Assembly: GCF_006151805.1 (NCBI RefSeq)
Contig: NZ_VDDA01000013.1
Coordinates: 120,436-184,435 of the forward strand
Direction: 5' to 3'
Source: Methylobacterium terricola
Lineage (GTDB): Bacteria > Pseudomonadota > Alphaproteobacteria > Rhizobiales > Beijerinckiaceae
Length of the DNA stretch: 64,000 bases
The position numbers were made by a program, and so were the translations under genes. Under the pieces are notes generated by a model. That model worked only from the letters and a program-made list of their open reading frames with translations. It was not told the origin of the DNA and did no database searches. This document shows positions 28,031 to 36,730 of this stretch, in pieces. How positions within the stretch are numbered: position 1 is the first letter of the stretch; the number at the start of each line of letters is the position of its first letter.

Positions 28031-30055
28031 TCACTCCTTCACCCGGATCAGGATGTTCAGGTAGCGATCGACCTCCGCGCGGGTGCCGGGCGGGACCAGC
28101 ACGGTGGAATCGACCTGCTCGACCACCGCCGGGCCGGCGAGGCGGAAGCCCGCCGGCAGCGTCGCGCGGTCGTAGACGGGGGTGTCGTGGGCGGCGCCCT
28201 CGAACCAGACCGGCCGGCGGCTCACCGGGTCGGGTGTCGCGCCCGTGGGCTCGTGGGTGGCGAGCGCCGCCTTTGGCACCATTCCGACCGCCTTGAGGTT
28301 GAGGCGGAAGAAGCCGACCGGCGCGTCGTCGCGGCGGAAATTGTATTCGCGCTCGTGGTGGCGGTGGAACGCCTCGGTGAGGTCGGCGACCGCCCCGATC
28401 GGCCGCGGCGCCGGCACCGCGAGCGAGCGCCACTGGCCCTGGTACATCATGTCGATGCTGCGCTGGAGCACGATGTCGGCCTCGGCCACGCCCTCGTGGG
28501 CGAGGCGGGCGAGCGCCTCCGCCTCGAGGCGGCCGAACTCGGCCTCGATCGCGGCCGGATCGGCCTCGGCGGCGCCGACGAGGTAGCTCTCCGAGAAGTC
28601 GTGCTGGATGTCGACGAGGAGGCAGCCGAGCGCCGAGGTGACGCCGGGATTGGGCGGCACGATCACCACCGGGATCGCCAGCTCGCGGGCGATGTCGACC
28701 CCGTGCAGCGCGCCCGCGCCGCCGAAGGCCACCAGGGCGAAGTCGCGCGGGTCGTAGCCGCGGCTGATCGAGATCAGCCGCACCGCGTCCGACATGTTGG
28801 CGTTGGCGACCCGCAGGATCGCGTCGGCGGCCTCCGGCACGGAGAGGCCGAAGGGCTCGGCCACGCCCTCGCGCACGGCATCCGCCGCCAGCCCCTGATC
28901 CAGGGTGATCTTGCCGCCGGCGAGGCTGGTGCCGAGGCGGCCGAGCACCACGTTGGCGTCGCTGTTGGTCGGCTGGCGGTTGCCGTTGCCGTAGCAGGCC
29001 GGGCCCGGATAGGCGCCGGCCGATTGCGGCCCGTTGCGCAGGGACCCCGCCTCGTCGGTCCAGGCGAGGGAGCCGCCGCCGGCCCCGATGGTCAGGACCT
29101 CGATCGAGGCGAAGCGGATCGGGTAGCCGAACTCGATGTGCCAGTCCTTGGTCACCCGCGACTGGCCCTCATAGGCCAGCGACACGTCGGTCGAGGTGCC
29201 GCCCATGTCGAGGCCGATGGAGTTCTGATAGCCGCACAGGCCGGCGATGTGGCGGCTGGCGATGGCCCCGGCCGCGATGCCCGAACCGGCGAGCCGCGCC
29301 GCGAAATCCTTGACGCTGCCCGGCGTCATCACCCCGCCGCCGGTGTGCAGCAGCAAGAGGTCGCGGTCATAGCCGCCGTCCCGCAGGCGCTCGCCGAGGC
29401 GGGTGGTGTAGTCAACCACGACCGGGCTCAAGGCGGCGTTGACCACGGTGGTCGAGAAGCGCTCGTGCTCGAAGATCTCCGGCAGCACGCCCGACGAGAT
29501 CGAGACCGGCACCCCGGGCAGCTCCTCCTCCAGGATTGCCTTCATCCGGCGCTCGTTGGCGCCGTTGACGTAGGCGTTCATGAAGCAGACCGCGACCGCC
29601 GCGACCTCGCGCCGCCGCAGGATCCGGGCGACCCGGCGCGCCTCCGCCTCGTCGAGGGGGGTGACGACGGTGCCTTGCGCGTCGATCCGCTCCGGCACGG
29701 TGAGGCGGTCGCGCCGGGGCACGTAGGGGCGCACCACGTCCTTGTAGGTGTCCCAAAGGTCTTCCTTGTTGGCGCGCCGGATCTCGATCACGTCGCGAAA
29801 GCCCGCGGTGCAGACCATGGCGGTGCGCGGCAGGCGCCGGGTGATGAGGGCGTTGGTCGCCACCGTGGTGCCGTGCGAGAACAGGGCCACCCGGGTCAGG
29901 TCGATGCCGGCCTTGTCGACGCCGGCCAGGATGCCGTCGATCGGATCGCGCGACGAGGCGGTCTTCTCGATCCGGATCAGCCCGGTCGCCTCGTCCATGA
30001 TGCAGATGTCGGTGAAGGTGCCGCCGACATCGACGGCCACGCGCAGGGTCTGCAC
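28031..30055 (-). CDS. Hydantoinase A / oxoprolinase family protein (second copy)
   Basis: 674 residues from GTG 30055, supported by AAGGAGG 7 bases upstream. ASKHA phosphate loops VDVGGTFTDICI (N-terminal) and LDMGGTSTDVSLAYEG (mid) are present, with GAGGGSLAW. It pairs with the HyuB gene at 26073. The paralogue at 16936 differs throughout, so this is an old duplication or separate acquisition, not a recent copy. Confidence 0.94.
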   Translation of the reverse strand: MQTLRVAVDVGGTFTDICIMDEATGLIRIEKTASSRDPIDGILAGVDKAGIDLTRVALFSHGTTVATNALITRRLPRTAMVCTAGFRDVIEIRRANKEDLWDTYKDVVRPYVPRRDRLTVPERIDAQGTVVTPLDEAEARRVARILRRREVAAVAVCFMNAYVNGANERRMKAILEEELPGVPVSISSGVLPEIFEHERFSTTVVNAALSPVVVDYTTRLGERLRDGGYDRDLLLLHTGGGVMTPGSVKDFAARLAGSGIAAGAIASRHIAGLCGYQNSIGLDMGGTSTDVSLAYEGQSRVTKDWHIEFGYPIRFASIEVLTIGAGGGSLAWTDEAGSLRNGPQSAGAYPGPACYGNGNRQPTNSDANVVLGRLGTSLAGGKITLDQGLAADAVREGVAEPFGLSVPEAADAILRVANANMSDAVRLISISRGYDPRDFALVAFGGAGALHGVDIARELAIPVVIVPPNPGVTSALGCLLVDIQHDFSESYLVGAAEADPAAIEAEFGRLEAEALARLAHEGVAEADIVLQRSIDMMYQGQWRSLAVPAPRPIGAVADLTEAFHRHHEREYNFRRDDAPVGFFRLNLKAVGMVPKAALATHEPTGATPDPVSRRPVWFEGAAHDTPVYDRATLPAGFRLAGPAVVEQVDSTVLVPPGTRAEVDRYLNILIRVKE

Positions 30056-30129
30056 GATGGAGCCTCCTTGTTGTGAAGCGATCGTCTTCGAGAGACAGGC
30101 GGTGGTCGCGCCTGCTGCATAGGCTCTTC

Positions 30130-30166
30130 GTCATTCCGGGCTCCGCTTCCGCGGCCCCGGGATGAC
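30130..30166. repeat. Dispersed REP-like palindrome
   Basis: Inverted arms GTCATTCCGGG and CCCCGGGATGAC flank CCGC-TTCC-GCGG. The same element in the opposite orientation, with few changes, is at 51821-51857. Located between HyuA and the upstream AraC gene. Confidence 0.75.
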
Positions 30167-30239
30167 CCGGTCGAGGCTCGGCCAGTCGGCTCGGTCTTCA
30201 CTCGGCAGAGCATCCGGACGTGGCCGCGTCCGGAGACCC

Positions 30240-31190
30240 TCAGCCCCGCGCCGCCGCCCGCGCCTCCCGCGGGGTGCAGCCGAACTCGGCCCGGTACTGG
30301 CGGCTGAATTGGGCCTGGTCGCCGAAACCCCAGCGATAGGCGATCTCGGAGAGCGACCGGCGGCAGGCCGGGTCGCGCAGGGCCTCGTCGCACATCGCCA
30401 GCCGCTGTCGGCGGATGAAGCCGCAGACGCTGGTCCCTTGCGTCTCGAAGAGCTGGTGCAGGTAGCGCACCGACAGGCCGCAGGCCTCGGCGATGCCTTG
30501 CGGCCCGAGATCGGCGCGGGCGAGGTTGGCGCGGATGTAGCGCTCGACCCGGTGCAGGTGGGCGCCCTGGACCGAGGAGGCCTGGCTGCCGAGCGTGCGC
30601 GGGTCGGCCTCGACCGCCAGCGCCAGCAGATCGACGAGGTGGCGCCCGGCCATGGCGCGGGCCGCCTCGTCCAGCTCGTCGACCCGCGGCGCGGTGAGGC
30701 GCAGCATGTCGACGAAGAGGGCGCCGACGCCCTGCGCGGCGTCGAAGCTCAGGGTCGCGAGCCGCTCGGGCGCCCCGATCCGGGCGCGCAGGACGGGGCT
30801 CGGCACCTTGAGCACCCAGAGGGCGTTCGGCTCCGAATAGGCGAACTCGTAGGGCAGGTGGCTCCGCTCGATCAGGAAGGCGCCGGGCCGGCAACGCACG
30901 TCCCTGCCGTCCTGGCGGAAGCTCACCTCGGCACGGTCCGGAACGGTGATGAGGAAGCTCTCGTCGTGGGCCTGGAGCAGGTGGCGGGCGTGGCGGCGGT
31001 AGACGACCCCGTCCGAGACATTGCGGGAGATCGAGACGTCGCCGAGGCTCCAGACCTCGAGGGCGCCGGAGAAGGCCGGGCCGGGGCGAAAGCCGAGTTC
31101 GAGCGGGAAGTAGGTCCGGCTGACCGCCTCGCTCCAGGCGCGCTTGCGCTCCGCCGGCTCGGCGTGCGCGGTCGAGAACGCGGTTCGCAT
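30240..31190 (-). CDS. AraC family transcriptional regulator
   Basis: 316 residues. The C-terminal double HTH is clear (LGPQGIAEACGLSVRYLHQLF and SEIAYRWGFGDQAQFSRQYRAEFG), following an N-terminal AraC-binding-like domain. ATG 31190 was preferred to GTG 31193 because AGGAGG lies at normal distance. It precedes the second HyuA/HyuB pair in the same direction and probably regulates it. Confidence 0.93.
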   Translation of the reverse strand: MRTAFSTAHAEPAERKRAWSEAVSRTYFPLELGFRPGPAFSGALEVWSLGDVSISRNVSDGVVYRRHARHLLQAHDESFLITVPDRAEVSFRQDGRDVRCRPGAFLIERSHLPYEFAYSEPNALWVLKVPSPVLRARIGAPERLATLSFDAAQGVGALFVDMLRLTAPRVDELDEAARAMAGRHLVDLLALAVEADPRTLGSQASSVQGAHLHRVERYIRANLARADLGPQGIAEACGLSVRYLHQLFETQGTSVCGFIRRQRLAMCDEALRDPACRRSLSEIAYRWGFGDQAQFSRQYRAEFGCTPREARAAARG

Positions 31191-31295
31191 CACCCGATCC
31201 TCCTGCCCTGTCCCGCCCGGATGTCGAGGCCCGCTCCGGCTTGCCGGCTCAGGCCAGCGCAGTAGACGGCGTTCCGGTGCCCCGCTCTTGCACGC

Positions 31296-31327
31296 GAGTG
31301 CGCGAAGACTTGCTTCTCAGCGCACTC
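31296..31327. repeat. Inverted repeat GAGTGCGC ... GCGCACTC
   Basis: Perfect 8-bp arms (31296-31303, 31320-31327) with a 16-base interior in which GAAG and CTTC can also pair. It lies 106 bp upstream of the AraC start and 80 bp downstream of the PxpC stop. It may be an AraC-family operator or a transcription barrier; no T-run follows. Confidence 0.6.
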
Positions 31328-31406
31328 ATCTTCACGCCAACACGCGCAGCGGCGATGGTCCGGAGACGAGGTCTCCGGGTTGCTTCATGACCCTCGGTCG
31401 CCCCGC

Positions 31407-32387
31407 TCACGCCAGGGCGTCCCGGATCCGGGCGAGCCGCCCGGCCGTCTCCGCCCGCGCCGCGAGCGCCCCCGCCATGTCGGTCCGGGCGAAACGCACG
31501 GGCTGGTGAGGCTGCAACTGCCCGATCAGGTCCATGTCCGCTGCAATCACCGTGCCGATCATGAAGTAGCCGCCGCCCGACACCGCGTCGCGGTGCAGCA
31601 CGATCGGCTCGGTACCGCCCGGCACCTGGATCGAACCGTAGGGGTAGCAGCTGTCGACGATGTTCGACGGATCGGAGCCGGCGCCGAAAGGCGGCTCGCG
31701 CGGGACGAAATCGAGGGCGTGCCCGCCGCGGAAGCGGTAGCCGATCCGGTCGGCCTCGGGCGCGACCTTCCAGGTATCGGCGAAGAACCGCTCGGTCGCC
31801 TCCGCGGTGACCCGGTGGTCGTAGAGGCCGGGCAGCATCCGCAGCACCGGCTCAGGGACGCGCCGCAAGGCCGCCGGGAGGCTGCGTCCCTCGTCCACCG
31901 GGCGTCCGGGCCCGATTCCGAGCCGGTCGCCGGCCTTCAGCGCCCGCCCCCCGTGGCCGCCCAGCGCCCCGAGCGCGTAGGTCGCCCGCGAGCCGAGCAC
32001 CACCGGCACGTCGATGCCGCCCGACACCGCGATATAGGCCCGCGCCCCGGCCTTGAGAAAGCCGAAGGACAGGACCTGCCCGGCCCGGACGGGCAAGGCG
32101 GTCCAGCCCGCCTGCTCGACCCCGTCGAGCTTGAGCGGCATCTCGGCCCCGGTCACCGCCACGGTGGCGTCGCCGGTGAAGCGGATCTCCGGCCCGAGGA
32201 ACACCGCCTCGAGCCCGGCCGCGCCCTCGTCGTTGCCGACGAGGAGGTTGGCGGCGATAAGCGCCTCCCGGTCCATCGCCCCGGAGAGCGGGATGCCGAG
32301 ATGGTAGTAGCCGGGCCGGCCGAGGTCCTGCACCGTGGTCGACAGGCCCGGCTTGACGATCTCGATCATCGATGCGGCCTCAGCCAT
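31407..32387 (-). CDS. pxpC: 5-oxoprolinase subunit C family (biotin-dependent carboxyltransferase-like, KipA/PxpC)
   Basis: 326 residues. MIEIVKPGLSTTVQDLGRPGYYHLGIP and SGAMDREALIAANLLVGN are diagnostic of the PxpC/KipA/urea-amidolyase C-terminal cyclophilin-like family. PxpB and PxpC together bind the activated lactam. ATG overlaps the PxpB stop by 8 bases. Last gene of the pxpA-accB-accC-pxpB-pxpC operon. Confidence 0.93.
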   Translation of the reverse strand: MAEAASMIEIVKPGLSTTVQDLGRPGYYHLGIPLSGAMDREALIAANLLVGNDEGAAGLEAVFLGPEIRFTGDATVAVTGAEMPLKLDGVEQAGWTALPVRAGQVLSFGFLKAGARAYIAVSGGIDVPVVLGSRATYALGALGGHGGRALKAGDRLGIGPGRPVDEGRSLPAALRRVPEPVLRMLPGLYDHRVTAEATERFFADTWKVAPEADRIGYRFRGGHALDFVPREPPFGAGSDPSNIVDSCYPYGSIQVPGGTEPIVLHRDAVSGGGYFMIGTVIAADMDLIGQLQPHQPVRFARTDMAGALAARAETAGRLARIRDALA

Positions 32388-33243
32388 GGAGCACCTCCAG
32401 CAGCGCGGCGTTGGTGCCGGCGGGATCGGCCTGGAACGCGGCGAGCGAGAAATCGACCTCGCGGATCAGCGGACTGAACCGCCCGGCCTCGACCTCCTCC
32501 ACCGCCGCGTCGTACGCGTCGCGCCCGACCGGTCGGAACTTCACGATGTCGCCCGGCCGGAACAGGACCATGAAGTCGCGCAAGTAGCTGATCTCTTGCG
32601 CCGGATCGTAGATCGGCATCGGGGTGATGCCGAACATCTGGTAGCCGCCGGCCCCTCGCACCGAGTAGATCGCCCCGAAGCAGCCGCCATGACCGATCGT
32701 GAGCTTCGGCGTGTCGGTGCGCGGGCGGAGATACTTCGGGGCCTGGATCTGCTTGTCGCGCTCGACCATCTGGTACAGGAACGGCAGGCCCGCCACGAAC
32801 CCGACCATCGAGACGAACCACGGCGAGCCGGCATGCGCGGCGATCAAGGACGGCACGTCCGGGTAGCCGTTGATCCGCGCGGTGTATTCGAGGTCGGTAG
32901 CCTGCGGATCCTGGTGGCGCTCGCGGAAGCGCATCAGCGTCTCGCGGGTCCAGGGATCGTCGTAGAAGACCGGCATCTCGAGGATCCGGGTCTTCAGCTC
33001 GGCCCCGCCGGCTCCCGCGCCCTCCAGGCTCCGAAGTTCCTTGAGCAGGTCGTCGGGGGCGATGAGGTCGGGGTCGAACTTGATCTGGAACGAGGCGTTG
33101 GCCGGGCAGATCTCGGTGATGCCGCGGATGCGGCTGTCGCGCACCGCGTTGGTGATCGAGAGGCTGCGGAAGAAGGCTTCGAGGGACATCGCCTCGTCGA
33201 CCTCGACGAAGACGTGCTCGTCGCCACCGAACGTGTAGCGCAT
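32380..33243 (-). CDS. pxpB: 5-oxoprolinase subunit B family (allophanate hydrolase subunit 1-like, KipI/PxpB)
   Basis: 287 residues, longer than E. coli PxpB (about 218). The core is seen in RTDTPKLTIGHGGCFGAIYSV (shortened) and GYQMFGITPMPIYD, with the usual FRPGDIVKFRPV near the end. The extra length lies mainly in the N-terminal part. Forms the active complex with PxpA and PxpC in lactam hydrolysis. Confidence 0.9.
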   Translation of the reverse strand: MRYTFGGDEHVFVEVDEAMSLEAFFRSLSITNAVRDSRIRGITEICPANASFQIKFDPDLIAPDDLLKELRSLEGAGAGGAELKTRILEMPVFYDDPWTRETLMRFRERHQDPQATDLEYTARINGYPDVPSLIAAHAGSPWFVSMVGFVAGLPFLYQMVERDKQIQAPKYLRPRTDTPKLTIGHGGCFGAIYSVRGAGGYQMFGITPMPIYDPAQEISYLRDFMVLFRPGDIVKFRPVGRDAYDAAVEEVEAGRFSPLIREVDFSLAAFQADPAGTNAALLEVLHG

Positions 33244-33258
33244 GATCGCGAAGGCTCC

Positions 33259-34620
33259 TCAGGGGGTGAGCGGATGGGCGTCGAGCCAGGCTTCGAGCCA
33301 GCGGGTGTGGACGTCGCCCGCCCGCACGGCCGGATCGGCGACCAGCGCCCGGTGCAAAGCCGCGGTGGTCGGCAGACCCTCGACGGCGAGTTCGCCGAGC
33401 GCCCGGCCGAGGCGGGCGAGCGCGGCCTCGCGGGTCTCGTCGTGGACGATGAGCTTGGCCAGCAGCGAATCGTAGAAGGGCGGCACCGCGTAGCCGGGAT
33501 AGAGCATCGTATCGACGCGCACGCCCGGCCCGCCGGGCAGGCTCAGTCCCGTGACGGTGCCGGGCGCCGGCCGGAAACCTTCGGCCGGATCCTCGGCGTT
33601 GATCCTCACCTCGATCGCGTGGCCCCGCGGTCGCACGTCGGATTGCGACAGGCGCAAGGGCTCGCCCCCGGCGATCCGGATCATCTCGCGCACGAGGTCG
33701 ATCCCGGTGATCATCTCGGTGACGGGATGCTCCACTTGGATGCGGGTGTTCATCTCGATGAAGAAGAACGCACCGGTCCCGGCGTCGTACAGGTATTCGA
33801 GGGTGCCGGCGCCGCGATAGCCGACCGCCTTCGCCAGCCGGACCGCCGAGGTGCACAAGGCCTCGCGCGCCTCCGGCGGCAGGCAGGCGGCGGGCGCCTC
33901 CTCCCACACCTTCTGGCGCCGGCGCTGGAGCGAGCATTCGCGCTCGAAGAGGTGGATCGCGTCGCGCCCGTCGCCGAGCACCTGCACCTCGACGTGGCGG
34001 GCCCGTCCGACGAAGCGTTCGAGGTAGAGGCCGCCATCGCCGAAGGCGGCCTTGGCCTCGGCGGTCGCCTGCGGGATCAGGGCCGCGAGCTCGTCGGGGT
34101 CCCGCGCCACCCGGATGCCGCGCCCGCCGCCGCCGGCCGCCGCCTTGATCATGACGGGAAACCCGATCGCCGCCGCCGCCGCACGGGCCGCGTCGAGGCC
34201 CTCGATCCGGCCCTCGCTGCCCGGCACGGTCGGCACGCCGGCCTCTGCGGCGATGGACCGGGCGGTCGCCTTGTCGCCCATCCGCCGGATCGTCTCGGGA
34301 CGAGGCCCGATGAAGGTCAGGCCCGCCTCCTCGACCATTCCGGCGAAGTCGGCATTCTCCGACAGGAAGCCGTAGCCCGGATGGACCGCGTCGCAGCCGC
34401 TCTCGATCGCCGCACGCAGGACCGCCCCCTTGTCGAGGTAGGACTTGCCGGCATGGGCCGGGCCGATCTCCGCGACGGCGTCGGCGAGGCGGGCGGGCAG
34501 CATCGTCCGGTCGGCGGCGCTCACCGCCTGGACGGTGGAAATCCCGAGTTCGCGGGCGGCACGGACGACGCGCAGGGCGATTTCGCCCCGGTTGGCGACG
34601 AAGATTCGGCTGATCGTCAT
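33259..34620 (-). CDS. accC: Biotin carboxylase subunit (AccC-like)
   Basis: 453 residues. N-terminal ISRIFVANRGEIALRVVRAA, ATP-grasp loop KAAAGGGGRGIRV, and the HPGYGFLSENADF segment identify the biotin carboxylase fold. It carboxylates biotin on the adjacent carrier with ATP and bicarbonate. Placement between a carrier gene and PxpB indicates a role dedicated to the lactam-opening complex rather than fatty acid synthesis. Confidence 0.93.
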   Translation of the reverse strand: MTISRIFVANRGEIALRVVRAARELGISTVQAVSAADRTMLPARLADAVAEIGPAHAGKSYLDKGAVLRAAIESGCDAVHPGYGFLSENADFAGMVEEAGLTFIGPRPETIRRMGDKATARSIAAEAGVPTVPGSEGRIEGLDAARAAAAAIGFPVMIKAAAGGGGRGIRVARDPDELAALIPQATAEAKAAFGDGGLYLERFVGRARHVEVQVLGDGRDAIHLFERECSLQRRRQKVWEEAPAACLPPEAREALCTSAVRLAKAVGYRGAGTLEYLYDAGTGAFFFIEMNTRIQVEHPVTEMITGIDLVREMIRIAGGEPLRLSQSDVRPRGHAIEVRINAEDPAEGFRPAPGTVTGLSLPGGPGVRVDTMLYPGYAVPPFYDSLLAKLIVHDETREAALARLGRALGELAVEGLPTTAALHRALVADPAVRAGDVHTRWLEAWLDAHPLTP

Positions 34621-34625
34621 GCGGT

Positions 34626-34868
34626 TCAGGCCTCGAGGTCGTAGAGCGGCTGGCCGGCCATCACCGCGTCCTCGTTCTCGATGTGGAAGGCCCGCACCGT
34701 GCCGGCCTCCTCGGCGAGGACCGGGGTGAAGGTCTTCATCACCTCGATCAGCCCAATCGTGTCGCCGACCGCGACCGGATCGTTCTCGGCCTTGAACGGC
34801 GGGTCGCCCGGATTGGCCGCCCGGTAGAAGGTGCCGGGGATCGGGGCCTGGATGGTCTTGAGCGCCAT
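34626..34868 (-). CDS. accB: Biotin/lipoyl carrier protein with EVMKT biotinylation motif
   Basis: 80 residues, a stand-alone biotinyl domain. The carrier lysine sits in LIEVMKTFTPV (about residue 45), the EVMKT form common in acetyl-CoA carboxylase carriers, in place of the AMKM of many other carriers. It lacks the long Ala/Pro N-terminal linker of housekeeping AccB. Five bases separate it from accC. Confidence 0.92.
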   Translation of the reverse strand: MALKTIQAPIPGTFYRAANPGDPPFKAENDPVAVGDTIGLIEVMKTFTPVLAEEAGTVRAFHIENEDAVMAGQPLYDLEA

Positions 34869-34893
34869 GGATGGTCCTCCCGTCGATCAGGGA

Positions 34894-35628
34894 TCAGGCG
34901 GCGTGGTCCAGCCCCTCACGGCGGAGGGCCTGGCGCAGGGTGCGGGCGAGGTCGGCCGCCCCCGGCGTGTCGGAATGGATGCAGATGCTCTCGCGGCCGA
35001 CCGGCACGTCGTGCCCGCCGACCGTCGCCACCACCCCCTCGCGCAGCGCGCGCAAGCAGCGGGCGGTGCCGGCCTCGGCCTCGACCGGCGGGTGCTCGCG
35101 GGTGATGATCAGGCTGCCGTCATCGGCATAGTCGAGGTCGGCGTAGAACTCCGCCACCATGGTGTGGCCGCGCGCCGGATAGACGCTCTCGTGCAGCGTG
35201 CCGCGCATCCCGAGGATCGGCACCCGGAAGATGTCGGCGGCGTCGCAGATCGCCGCGGCGATCTCGGGGTCGCGCGCCGCCATGCCGTAGAGCGAGCCGT
35301 GCGGCTTGATGTGGTTGAGGGACATCCCCTCCGCGCCGAGGAAGCCCGTCAGCGCGCCGATCTGGTAGATCAGGCAATTCGTCAGCTCCTCGCGGCCGAT
35401 CTTCATCTCGCGCCGGCCGAAGCCCTGGAGGTCGGGCAGGGACGGGTGCGCGCCGACCGCGACGCCGTGGGCCTTGGCCAGCCGCACGGTCGCCCGCATG
35501 TGGTTGAAATCGGAGCCGTGGAAGCCGCAGGCGACGTTGGCGATGTGGATGTGGGGCATCAGGGCGGCGTCGTCGCCGAGGCGCCAGATGCCGAAACCCT
35601 CGCCCATGTCGCAGTTGATCGAGACCAT
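34894..35628 (-). CDS. pxpA: 5-oxoprolinase subunit A (LamB/YcsF family)
   Basis: 244 residues. NCDMGEGFG near the N-terminus, NVACGFHGSDFNHM, GAHPSLPDLQGFGRR and HIKPHGSLYGMA are diagnostic. PxpA is the catalytic TIM-barrel-like subunit of prokaryotic 5-oxoprolinase; close relatives act on other lactams. First gene of the operon, divergent from the LysR gene with 122 bp between. Whether 5-oxoproline is the true substrate is uncertain, because two biotin genes are included. Confidence 0.93.
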   Translation of the reverse strand: MVSINCDMGEGFGIWRLGDDAALMPHIHIANVACGFHGSDFNHMRATVRLAKAHGVAVGAHPSLPDLQGFGRREMKIGREELTNCLIYQIGALTGFLGAEGMSLNHIKPHGSLYGMAARDPEIAAAICDAADIFRVPILGMRGTLHESVYPARGHTMVAEFYADLDYADDGSLIITREHPPVEAEAGTARCLRALREGVVATVGGHDVPVGRESICIHSDTPGAADLARTLRQALRREGLDHAA

Positions 35629-35687
35629 CGGGGTGCCTCCGGCTGGATCGCGGGCCGGAGAGTTGCAAGCGTGCAGCCCATTGTAAA

Positions 35688-35724
35688 ATCGGAAATCTGC
35701 GTGCCGGGTTTCGAAAAATCCGAT
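35688..35724. promoter_or_regulatory. Inverted repeat in the pxpA-lysR divergent promoter
   Basis: ATCGGA (35688-35693) and TCCGAT (35719-35724) are separated by 25 bases, and a TTTCGAAA palindrome (35709-35716) lies between. AT-rich and placed between divergent genes, as expected for a LysR-type binding region. Sites are weakly defined. Confidence 0.45.
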
Positions 35725-35750
35725 ACCCTCCGCCGTGTCGGGGACCGGGC

Positions 35751-36656
35751 ATGTCGATCTCGCTCAAGCAGATCCGCTACTTCATCGCGGCGGCGGATTC
35801 CGGCCGCATCTCGCAGGCGGCGGTGGAGCTGAACGTGTCGCAATCCGCCGTGACGGCGGCGGTGCAGCAGCTCGAGGCGATCCTCGGGGTGCGCCTGTTC
35901 GAGCGCCACGCGGCCGGCGTCGCCCTGACGCGGGAGGGCAACCGCTTCCTGCTCCACGGCCGCAACATCATGGCGGCGGTGGCCGAGGCGGTGCGCGAGC
36001 CGCGGGCGGCGGGCGCCGCCGTCACCGGGACGGTCCGGGTCGGGGTGACCTACACGGTGGCGGGCTACTTCCTGCCGCGCCACCACGCCCGCTTCGCCTC
36101 GAGCTTCCCGGGCGTGACGCTGACCCTGTTCGAGGCGCCGCGGGACGTGATCGAGCGGGCGCTCCTCGACGGCGCCCTCGACATCGCGGTCATGCTGGTC
36201 TCGAATCTCCAGGCGCGCGACGCGCTCGCCTCCGAGACCCTGATCCGCTCGCAGCGCCGGCTCTGGCTGCCCGCCGAGCACCCGCTCCTGCGCGAGGGCC
36301 GGGTGGGCCTGAGCGACGTCGCCCGCCACCCCTACGTCATGCTGACGGTCGACGAGGCCGGCCACACCTCGGGCCGCTACTGGGCCCTGACCCCGTTCCG
36401 TCCGCAGGTCGTCTTCAAGACCTCGTCCGTCGAATCGGTCCGCAGCATGGTGGCGGCCGGGATGGGGGTCACCATCCTCTCCGACCTCGTCTACCGGCCC
36501 TGGTCCCTGGAGGGCCAGCGCCTGGAGCGGCGCAAGATCGAGGGCGAGATCCCGACCATGGATGTCGGCCTCGCCTGGCGGGCCGATACCGCGCTCACCC
36601 CCGCCGCCAGGACCTTCCGCGAGTTCGTCAGCCTCGCCTGCGCGGGCCAGGGCTGA
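35751..36656 (+). CDS. LysR family transcriptional regulator
   Basis: 301 residues. N-terminal HTH (IRYFIAAADSGRISQAAVELNVSQSAVTAAVQQLE, shortened to SQSAVTAAVQQLE) and a C-terminal periplasmic-binding-like effector domain. Divergent from pxpA, so it is the likely activator of the oxoprolinase-type operon. It converges on the FMN monooxygenase gene. Confidence 0.94.
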   Translation: MSISLKQIRYFIAAADSGRISQAAVELNVSQSAVTAAVQQLEAILGVRLFERHAAGVALTREGNRFLLHGRNIMAAVAEAVREPRAAGAAVTGTVRVGVTYTVAGYFLPRHHARFASSFPGVTLTLFEAPRDVIERALLDGALDIAVMLVSNLQARDALASETLIRSQRRLWLPAEHPLLREGRVGLSDVARHPYVMLTVDEAGHTSGRYWALTPFRPQVVFKTSSVESVRSMVAAGMGVTILSDLVYRPWSLEGQRLERRKIEGEIPTMDVGLAWRADTALTPAARTFREFVSLACAGQG

Positions 36657-36664
36657 GCCGTCCG

Positions 36665-36699
36665 GCCCCTCGCCCTGGCCCCCTCGCCCTGCCCCTCGC
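36665..36699. repeat. Short imperfect repeat of GCCCCTCGCCCTG
   Basis: Three near-copies (GCCCCTCGCCCTG, GCCCCCTCGCCCT, GCCCCTCGCC) follow the LysR stop in the 74-bp gap between convergent genes. No function suggested. Confidence 0.55.
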
Positions 36700-36730
36700 C
36701 GCGGCGCGATCCGGTCCGGCGGGGCCGTCG

